A stretch of 64,000 nucleotides of DNA. It comes from CAWKCE01 sp032127035. GTDB taxonomy: Bacteria > Actinomycetota > Actinomycetes > JAHEKZ01. Location of the stretch: positions 310,001-374,000 of the forward strand of contig CAWKCE010000005.1 of the NCBI GenBank assembly GCA_963848085.1, read 5' to 3'. The notes beneath the pieces were generated by a model that saw nothing but the letters and a program-made list of their open reading frames with translations, did not search any database and was not told the DNA's origin. Numbering within the stretch: position 1 is the first letter of the stretch; each line of letters starts with the position of its first letter. A program made the translations under genes and the position numbers. Positions 23,794 through 29,845 of the stretch are shown one piece after another.

Positions 23794-25377
23794 CTAGTTC
23801 GGCGGGAAGTAGTCCGCCTGTCCGGACTCCTCCTCGCGCTCAGTCACGTCATACCCCTCGGTCTCGGGGTGTCCGTGCTTGCCGTGCGTGACCGCGAACT
23901 CCTCCTCGGGGGACAGCACCAGACGGTGCCGGCCGAAGATGGCGAAGTACACCAGTCCGATGATGAAGAAGATCGCGACCCCGATCACAACCTGCCGGTA
24001 AGACTCGTTGAAGGGCAGGATGACCAGCGTCAAGCCGGCGATCACCGCCGCGATGGCCGCGCCGAGGACGCCCATGGGGCTGCGGTACGGACGAGTGACG
24101 TCGCCGAACTTGTTGCGCAGGATCAGGAATGCCACCATTTGCAGGAAGTACGCGATGACCGCACCGAACACGGCGATGTTGAGCAGCTTGCCGGCCACAG
24201 CGACGGCCGCGTCGGTCGCCGTCCCGTCCTCGAAGGCGGTGAGGCCGAAGATCAGCGCAATACCGATGACGGCGCTGACCGCGAGCGCCACCCACGGCAC
24301 CTTGCGCACGCCGGTCAGTGACAGGAACTTCGGGTAGTACCCGGCACGGGACAACGAGTACATGTTCCGACCAGCGGCGAACATGATGCCCTGGAAGGAC
24401 GCCACCAGGCCGGTCAGAGCGAACAAGGACAGCAGGGACGCGATGTTGCTGTTCGGGAAGATGACGCGGAAGCCGTCCAGGATGGGTTCGCCGCTTGCCG
24501 AGAGCTCCTGGGAACCGACGATCCCGGGGTTCAGGATCAGCACCAGGAATGCGGTCGCCAGGAGCGTGAACATGCCCCACGTCGATCCGCGGGGGATGTC
24601 CTCCTGCGGCGTGTGGGTCTCCTCCGCTGCGAGCGGGAGCTCTTCGATGCCGAGGAAGAACCAGATCGCGAACGGCAGCGCCGCCAGGACCCCCGTCAGA
24701 CCGAAGGGCAGGAACGTGCTGTTGCCGGCCTCGGGCACGATGTTGGTCAGGTTGTCGACCGAGAACTTGCCCGAGAAGATCGCCAGGACGAAGAAGACCG
24801 CCAGGACCGACAGCGACATGATGGTGATGACCATCGCGAACCGGAACGAGGCAGCCGATCCCATGGAGTTCAGGCCCACGAACACCAGGTAGAACAGGGT
24901 GACCCACATCCACAGCGGCATCGTGAAGCCGAACAGGTCATCGGTGATCGCATCGGCGTACAGCCCGGAGAACGTCCCGACCACCGCGGTGGTGATGACG
25001 TACTCGATGGTCTCCGCGAGGCCGGTGACGTAGCCACCCCACGGCCCCATGGCCGCTCGCCCGAAGGAGTACGCACCACCGGTGTGCGGCATCGTCGATG
25101 CCATCTCGGCGATGCTGTAGATCATTAGCAGGTACATCAGGCCGATGACGATGGTGGCGATGAGCATTCCGCCCCAGCCGGCCTCGCCGATGCCGAGGTT
25201 CCATCCGGAGAAGTCCCCGGAGATGACCGCCGCCACCCCCAGTGCCCACAAGGACCAGGCACCGGCGTGACGCTTCAGGCCACGCTTGTCGAAGTACTCA
25301 GCCCCCGCATGCTGGTAGGTGACCCCCGACGTGCCCATCGGACCCGCTCGGCCCGACTTGCTGGAAGTGTCCGCCAC
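23794..25377 (-). CDS. APC-family permease, ethanolamine permease type
   Basis: A 527-residue protein with about 12 membrane helices. The segment VISGDFSGWNLGIGEAGWGG in the first helix and GPWGGYVTGLAETIEYVITTAVV match the ethanolamine permease branch (Eat-like) of the APC superfamily; the long hydrophilic C-terminus after the last helix is also seen there. It would import ethanolamine or a related amine with protons. No ethanolamine ammonia-lyase genes are nearby. AGGAGG precedes the GTG at 25377, and a Crp-like palindrome lies 61 bp upstream. A hairpin terminator follows. Confidence 0.82.
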   Translation of the reverse strand: MADTSSKSGRAGPMGTSGVTYQHAGAEYFDKRGLKRHAGAWSLWALGVAAVISGDFSGWNLGIGEAGWGGMLIATIVIGLMYLLMIYSIAEMASTMPHTGGAYSFGRAAMGPWGGYVTGLAETIEYVITTAVVGTFSGLYADAITDDLFGFTMPLWMWVTLFYLVFVGLNSMGSAASFRFAMVITIMSLSVLAVFFVLAIFSGKFSVDNLTNIVPEAGNSTFLPFGLTGVLAALPFAIWFFLGIEELPLAAEETHTPQEDIPRGSTWGMFTLLATAFLVLILNPGIVGSQELSASGEPILDGFRVIFPNSNIASLLSLFALTGLVASFQGIMFAAGRNMYSLSRAGYYPKFLSLTGVRKVPWVALAVSAVIGIALIFGLTAFEDGTATDAAVAVAGKLLNIAVFGAVIAYFLQMVAFLILRNKFGDVTRPYRSPMGVLGAAIAAVIAGLTLVILPFNESYRQVVIGVAIFFIIGLVYFAIFGRHRLVLSPEEEFAVTHGKHGHPETEGYDVTEREEESGQADYFPPN

Positions 25378-25438
25378 GACTGCCCTCCTTGTAGAGCGGC
25401 GCGGAACCCCCGAACGCGTCGCAGATTGATGGGGCCTG

Positions 25439-25454
25439 TGTGACAGACATCACA
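25439..25454. promoter_or_regulatory. Crp/GlxR-type binding site
   Basis: TGTGA-CAGACA-TCACA is a perfect match to the TGTGA-N6-TCACA operator of the Crp/GlxR family. It lies 61 bp upstream of the permease start and 115 bp upstream of nuoD, in the 192-bp gap between these divergent genes. A minus-strand TTGACA at 25460-25465 directly flanks the site, so binding would affect the permease promoter. Control by a cAMP receptor protein is inferred. Confidence 0.7.
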
Positions 25455-25569
25455 GCAGATGTCAAGGATCGATAGCAGACCATTGCACAAAGTCATCATG
25501 CTGCAACACACCGCACGCGGGCCGTCCGGCACCGCACCCGACCCGGTGGTTTCTGGCACGATCGGGTCC

Positions 25570-26748
25570 GTGGTGGACAACCAGCTCATCGTGGGTCTGG
25601 GGGCCGGCGCGGACCAGGTGGACATTCGGCGTGACGACCTGGTCACCGCGGAGATGGTCCTCAACATCGGCCCGCAGCATCCGGCCACTCACGGCGTCCT
25701 CCGGCTGCGCCTGACGCTGGACGGCGAGCGCATCGTGACCGCCGAGCCGGTGATCGGCTACATGCACCGCGGGGCCGAGAAGCTGTTCGAGGTTCGCGAC
25801 TACCGCCAGATCATCATGCTGGCCAATCGACACGACTGGCTGTCCGCCTTCGCCAACGAGCTCGGCGTCGTTCTCGCCGTCGAGCGCATGCTCGGCATGG
25901 AGGTTCCGGAGCGCGCGACGTGGGCCCGCACTCTGCTGGCCGAGCTCAACCGCGTGCTCAGCCACTTGGTGTTCATGGGGAGCTACCCGCTCGAGGTGGG
26001 GGCGATCACGCCGGTCTTCTACGCCTTCCGCGGCCGCGAGGTCATCCAGGCGGTCATGGAGGAGGTGTCCGGCGGACGGATGCACTACATGTTCAACCGG
26101 GTCGGCGGACTGAAGGAGGACCTCCCGAACGGCTGGACCGCCCGCGCGCGCGCGGCCGTGACCGAGGTCCGCGGACAGCTTCCCGACCTGGAGTCGCTCA
26201 TCTTCGGCAACGAGATCTTCCAGGCTCGGACCGTGGGCGTCGGCGTGCTCAGGAAGGAGCAGGTGCTGCAGTACGGCGCGAGCGGACCCATCGGGCGCGC
26301 GTCCGGCGTCGACATGGACCTGCGACGCGACGACCCGTACCTCGCGTACGGCGAGCTGCAGGACGTGCTGCGGATCCCCACTCGCGAAAGCGGCGACTGC
26401 TTCGCCCGGTTCGAGGTCCTGCGTGAGCAGATCCATGTGTCCCTGGACCTCGCGGACGCCTGCCTCGACCGGCTGGACGCGTTGCCGCCCGGCCCGATCA
26501 ACACCCGGCTGCCGAAGGTGCTGAAGGCGCCGGAAGGCCACACCTACGCGTGGACGGAGAACCCGCTCGGCGTCAACGGCTACTTCCTGGTCTCCAAGGG
26601 GGAGAAGACGCCGTGGCGACTCAAGCTGCGCTCGGCGTCGTTCAACAACGTGCAGGTGCTGACGGAGATGCTGCCCGGCCAGCTGGTCCCGGACATGGTG
26701 TCGATCCTGGGCTCGATGTTCTTCGTCGTGGGAGACGTCGACAAGTAA
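25570..26748 (+). CDS. Orphan NADH-quinone oxidoreductase subunit D-like protein (NuoD2)
   Basis: A 392-residue NuoD family protein that is not in a nuo operon. The N-terminal VLNIGPQHPATHGVLRLRL with the quinone-site histidines, YMHRGAEKLFE, ANRHDWLS and the C-terminal VVGDVDK are all intact, so it should fold as the 49-kDa complex I subunit. Streptomyces carries a similar orphan nuoD2 in addition to the full operon. The GTG at 25570 is favoured because a CACGAT box lies 7 nt upstream; the frame remains open to 25459. It converges on the DUF6779 gene. Confidence 0.9.
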   Translation: MVDNQLIVGLGAGADQVDIRRDDLVTAEMVLNIGPQHPATHGVLRLRLTLDGERIVTAEPVIGYMHRGAEKLFEVRDYRQIIMLANRHDWLSAFANELGVVLAVERMLGMEVPERATWARTLLAELNRVLSHLVFMGSYPLEVGAITPVFYAFRGREVIQAVMEEVSGGRMHYMFNRVGGLKEDLPNGWTARARAAVTEVRGQLPDLESLIFGNEIFQARTVGVGVLRKEQVLQYGASGPIGRASGVDMDLRRDDPYLAYGELQDVLRIPTRESGDCFARFEVLREQIHVSLDLADACLDRLDALPPGPINTRLPKVLKAPEGHTYAWTENPLGVNGYFLVSKGEKTPWRLKLRSASFNNVQVLTEMLPGQLVPDMVSILGSMFFVVGDVDK

Positions 26749-26898
26749 CGCCGAGTGCACCCCCGCAGGACACTTTCAGCCCTCGAGTGCGCACCTCGCT
26801 CGGGACGCCCGACGCATCGCGCGTGCACTCGGCGGGCATAGGTGGCCTGGGAGTGTGCACTCGACGGGCGGATGTGGCCTGGGAGTGTGCACTCGGCG
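26749..26898. repeat. Palindromic and tandem-repeat element filling a convergent intergenic gap
   Basis: The 12-mer CGCCGAGTGCAC occurs directly after the nuoD-like stop codon (26749-26760) and, inverted, directly after the stop of the opposite gene (26887-26898), so the gap is bounded exactly by an inverted repeat. Inside, a 32-bp unit beginning GTGCACTCG is repeated in tandem at 26823-26854 and 26855-26886, with a third partial copy forming the right end. It could act as a bidirectional terminator or be a REP-like element. Confidence 0.75.
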
Positions 26899-27474
26899 CT
26901 AGGCGCCGGCGGCCTGCCGAAGCTCTCGGATCTCCGACGCGGTCAGGTCCAGCACCCGGCGCCCGCGGGTGGGGTCACTGCCACCGTCGACCACGATCGA
27001 CGGCGGGACCTCGGCGGGCTCCTGTACCGGGTCGAACGCCGGCGTCGGCGGCAGGTCCTCGGCGAACGCGGCCCGGACGAGGGGCAGGTGCAGCGACGGG
27101 TAGACCGGGTCCGGGACGGTGTCGACGGGCTGCACCATCTCCTCGACCTCGGTGCGCAGCCGCCCCATCTCGACGATGAGCTCGGCGTTGGTCTGCATGA
27201 CCACCGACAGCTCCTGGCGAAGCTGGTGCACCTCGCGCTCCCGTTCGTCCAGCAGGGCCTGCAGCACACGCCGGGTGTCGCGGCTGCGCCCCAGCAGCAC
27301 CGCGAACGGCACCACCACCAGCACTGCCAGCACCACGACGCCCGCGCGGACCCACCGAACGTCGTCGACGAACACTGCCGAGGCCGCCACGGCCGCAGCC
27401 AGCACCGTGAGGAGAACCAGCGAGAAGGTTCCCGAACGGGGCTCCCGCCGTTTCGCGTGACGTCCTGCGGCCAT
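26899..27474 (-). CDS. DUF6779-type membrane protein
   Basis: A 191-residue protein with two adjacent membrane helices (FSLVLLTVLAAAVAASAVFV and VRAGVVVLAVLVVVPFAVLLG), then a coiled-coil-like helix (RVLQALLDEREREVHQLRQELSVVMQTNAELIVEMGRLRTEVEEM, shown here only as its ends RVLQALLDE and RTEVEEM) and a proline-rich tail ending in a conserved VLDLTASEIRELRQA motif. It corresponds in position to Rv3604c next to the folate genes. TACCCT lies 6 nt before the ATG at 27474. Function unknown; coiled-coil plus anchor suggests an envelope scaffold. Confidence 0.75.
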   Translation of the reverse strand: MAAGRHAKRREPRSGTFSLVLLTVLAAAVAASAVFVDDVRWVRAGVVVLAVLVVVPFAVLLGRSRDTRRVLQALLDEREREVHQLRQELSVVMQTNAELIVEMGRLRTEVEEMVQPVDTVPDPVYPSLHLPLVRAAFAEDLPPTPAFDPVQEPAEVPPSIVVDGGSDPTRGRRVLDLTASEIRELRQAAGA

Positions 27475-27480
27475 GAGAGG

Positions 27481-27486
27481 AGGGTA
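27481..27486 (-). promoter_or_regulatory. -10 box of a leaderless promoter for the DUF6779 gene
   Basis: Minus-strand TACCCT lies 6 nt before the ATG at 27474. Confidence 0.5.
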
Positions 27487-27537
27487 CGCCGTTGCCGACC
27501 TCGACATCGGACATTCGGGCCGGGCGTGGCAGGCGCG

Positions 27538-28017
27538 TCAGGCGGCGGGAGCCGCTCCTGCGCCCGGGTCCTCTTCGGGGGGGTCCACGCGGCAGACCCG
27601 CTCCAGCCAGAGGGCAGCCGCCGACATGGCCGCCGCCGCCAGCGCAGCCAGGCCGGCGACCAGGAGGGTGCGGCGGCGGAACGGGTTGGCCAGGTCGACA
27701 AGGAGGAACACCGCGTAGCCCCCGTACAGCCCGAACATGGCCGCCCCCGCGCGGGACCCCGCCACCGCGAGCATGGCCGTCCGGGCGGCCTTGAACGGGT
27801 CCAGTGGCTGGTGACCCTCCTCGCGAGCGATCCGTGGCCGCAGCGCATAGGCGGCGAGGGCGAACCCGGCCGCCAGCAGGAGAAGCATGGCCGGAGCCGT
27901 CACGGGCACCCCGGGCGGCGAGCCGGTCAGGGCGTCCCACAGCGATGCCCCCACATAGCCGACGGCGCCGGCGAGCGCGGCGTACACAGCCAACAGCCGC
28001 AGGCTCGTCGGACGCAT
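27538..28017 (-). CDS. DUF3180 membrane protein
   Basis: A 159-residue integral membrane protein with four predicted helices: LLAVYAALAGAVGYVGASLW, VTAPAMLLLLAAGFALAAYAL, AGAAMFGLYGGYAVFLLVDLA and TLLVAGLAALAAAAMSAAALWL. This is the DUF3180 family, which in actinobacteria almost always follows folK (Rv3605c in M. tuberculosis). The ATG at 28017 overlaps the folK stop codon by one base. The function is unknown; the constant pairing with folate genes suggests a role in folate or pterin handling, but that is context only. Confidence 0.82.
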   Translation of the reverse strand: MRPTSLRLLAVYAALAGAVGYVGASLWDALTGSPPGVPVTAPAMLLLLAAGFALAAYALRPRIAREEGHQPLDPFKAARTAMLAVAGSRAGAAMFGLYGGYAVFLLVDLANPFRRRTLLVAGLAALAAAAMSAAALWLERVCRVDPPEEDPGAGAAPAA

Positions 28018-28520
28018 CACCGCAGCTCCAAGCGAAGTCCGGTTGCGCGCACTCCGCCTGACCCGACCACGCGTGCCAGGTCGGCGACGCGACCCCGGCC
28101 CACGACCTCGAAGTCCGGGTCCACCTCCGCCCACGGCACGAGCACGAAGGCGCGCTCGGCGGCGAGCGGGTGCGGAAGGGTCAGCCGCTCACCGAACACG
28201 GTCACCGACCCGACGGCCAGCACGTCCACGTCCAGCGTCCGCGGCCCCCAGTGTTCGGAGCGCACTCGGTCGGCCGCAGCCTCGATCGACTGCGTGACCG
28301 TCAGCAGGTCCTCCGCGGCCAACGACGTCTCCACCACGACCACCGCGTTCAGGAAGTCGGGCTGCTCCGGGCCACCGACCGGATCGGTCTCCACGACCGA
28401 CGACACGGCGAGCACGTCGACACCCGGCGCACGAATCAGGGCGTCGACGGCCGCCTGCAGGTGAGCCAGCCGGTCCCCCAGGTTGGAGCCGACCGACACC
28501 GCCGCCCGCTCGCCACTCAC
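28017..28520 (-). CDS. folK: 6-hydroxymethyl-7,8-dihydropterin pyrophosphokinase (HPPK)
   Basis: A 167-residue HPPK. The opening AAVSVGSNLGDRLAHLQAAVDAL, the substrate-binding VVETDPVGGPEQPDFLNAVV and the metal-binding HWGPRTLDVDVL (two catalytic aspartates) are all present. It transfers pyrophosphate from ATP to hydroxymethyl-dihydropterin in folate synthesis. It starts at the GTG at 28520, which overlaps the folB stop (GTGA). Confidence 0.97.
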   Translation of the reverse strand: MSGERAAVSVGSNLGDRLAHLQAAVDALIRAPGVDVLAVSSVVETDPVGGPEQPDFLNAVVVVETSLAAEDLLTVTQSIEAAADRVRSEHWGPRTLDVDVLAVGSVTVFGERLTLPHPLAAERAFVLVPWAEVDPDFEVVGRGRVADLARVVGSGGVRATGLRLELR

Positions 28521-28876
28521 CGGCGCCGTCGCGTGACCACCACGGCCACGTCGTCGAACGGGACCCCCACGGGCGCCTGGGGCTTGTGGACGGTCACCGT
28601 CACTTCGGTCACCCGCGGGTCGTCGAGGATCCGGTCCGCGACGCGCACCGCGACCGTCTCGATGAGGTTGCAGGGTGGCCCCACGACCTCGGCGACGATG
28701 GTCGAGGCCACCTTTGCGTAGTCGACCGTGAGCGACAGGTCGTCCGAGCCCGCCGCGGGTGAGAGGTCGATGCTGAGCTCGGCGTCCACGACGAACGTCT
28801 GCCCGTCGCGACGCTCCTCCGGGTGCACCCCGTGATGTCCTCGGGCGCGCACCCCGGTCAGTCGGATCCGGTCCAC
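28517..28876 (-). CDS. folB: Dihydroneopterin aldolase
   Basis: A 119-residue FolB of usual length. DRIRLTGVRARGHHGVHPEERRDGQTF with the active-site region, the SLTVDYAKVA strand, CNLIETVAVRVAD carrying the pterin-binding glutamate, and the terminal VTVHKPQAP are diagnostic. It cleaves dihydroneopterin to hydroxymethyl-dihydropterin and glycolaldehyde. The GTG at 28876 lies 4 nt after the folP stop, in a folP-folB-folK-DUF3180 operon. Confidence 0.96.
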   Translation of the reverse strand: MDRIRLTGVRARGHHGVHPEERRDGQTFVVDAELSIDLSPAAGSDDLSLTVDYAKVASTIVAEVVGPPCNLIETVAVRVADRILDDPRVTEVTVTVHKPQAPVGVPFDDVAVVVTRRRR

Positions 28877-28880
28877 GAAG

Positions 28881-29747
28881 TCACCTGCCTCCCGCTGTCG
28901 TCCAGGCCCGGGCGACGCGCACCGCGTCGGCGCTGCCGGCAGCCTGGTGCACGCGGACACACCAAGCACCGCTCACTGCGGCCAGCGCCGAGACCGCCGC
29001 CGTCGCGACGTCACGTCCGGCTATGACCCGCGGCCCGTCCTCGTCGGCGAGCAGGTCGCCCAGGAACCGCTTCCGGGACGCCCCGACGAGGACCGGGCGC
29101 CCGAGCTCGCGCAGCCGGTCGAGCCTTGCCAGCAGGGGCCAGTTGTCGACCGGTTCCTTCGCGAAGCCGATACCCGGGTCGACCACGATCCGCTCTTCAG
29201 AGATGCCGGCCGCCACGGCCGCGTCGATGCGCGCCGCCAGCTCGCTGCGCACGTCCTCGACGACGTCGTCATACGACGTGCGCCGCATCATCGACGCGCT
29301 GTCACCGCGCCAGTGCATCAGCACACAGGGGACCGCGCTGCCCGAGAGGAACGGCAGCATCTCCGGGTCTGCCAGACCGCCACTCACGTCGTTGACCAGG
29401 ACCGCGCCGGCGGCCACCGCACGTGACGCGACCTCTGCCCGCATCGTGTCGATGCTCACCGCAGCACCGGAAGCGTGAAGTGCCGTCACCACCGGCAGCA
29501 CCCGACGCAGCTCCTCGGCCAGCGGTACCCGTCGGGCACCGGGTCGAGTCGACTCGCCGCCGACGTCCACCAGGTCGGCACCGGCGTCCACCTCCGCGAG
29601 CGCGTGCCGGACGGCGTCCTCGACGGTGTCGAACCGGCCACCGTCGGAGAACGAGTCGGGAGTGGTGTTGATGACCGTCATCACCAGACAGCGGTCGAGC
29701 CCGGCCAGCCGGACGGGAAGTCCGATCGGCGGGGCGGGCGAGGTCAC
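28881..29747 (-). CDS. folP: Dihydropteroate synthase
   Basis: A 288-residue TIM barrel enzyme that condenses p-aminobenzoate with hydroxymethyl-dihydropterin pyrophosphate; the target of sulfonamides. VINTTPDSFSDGG (pyrophosphate loop), DVGGESTRPGA (pABA loop), SIDTMRAEV, LVNDVSGG, VLMHWRG, DPGIGFAK and GASRKRFLG are all intact. The GTG at 29747 follows a TACGCT -10 box by 6 nt, so the folate operon is probably read from a leaderless message. Upstream reading in the same frame has no start signal. Confidence 0.97.
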   Translation of the reverse strand: MTSPAPPIGLPVRLAGLDRCLVMTVINTTPDSFSDGGRFDTVEDAVRHALAEVDAGADLVDVGGESTRPGARRVPLAEELRRVLPVVTALHASGAAVSIDTMRAEVASRAVAAGAVLVNDVSGGLADPEMLPFLSGSAVPCVLMHWRGDSASMMRRTSYDDVVEDVRSELAARIDAAVAAGISEERIVVDPGIGFAKEPVDNWPLLARLDRLRELGRPVLVGASRKRFLGDLLADEDGPRVIAGRDVATAAVSALAAVSGAWCVRVHQAAGSADAVRVARAWTTAGGR

Positions 29748-29753
29748 CCGTCG

Positions 29754-29759
29754 AGCGTA
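29754..29759 (-). promoter_or_regulatory. -10 box of a leaderless promoter for the folP-folB-folK operon
   Basis: Minus-strand TACGCT lies 6 nt before the GTG at 29747. Confidence 0.55.
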
Positions 29760-29845
29760 GAGGAACTCCGCAGTTGGCCCGGTCGATGCCTTCCTGCCGG
29801 GGGACGATGAGTGGCAGGCTGACGCCAGCCCACCGGAGGACTCCC

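Noticed and set aside
25462..26760. Open frame antisense to nuoD2
   Set aside because: Typical high-GC shadow of a strongly conserved gene; composition is His/Arg/Leu/Gln-rich without motifs.
26823..26898. Tandem repeat considered as a short CRISPR array
   Set aside because: Units are contiguous with no spacers, only about 2.4 copies, and no cas genes are present.
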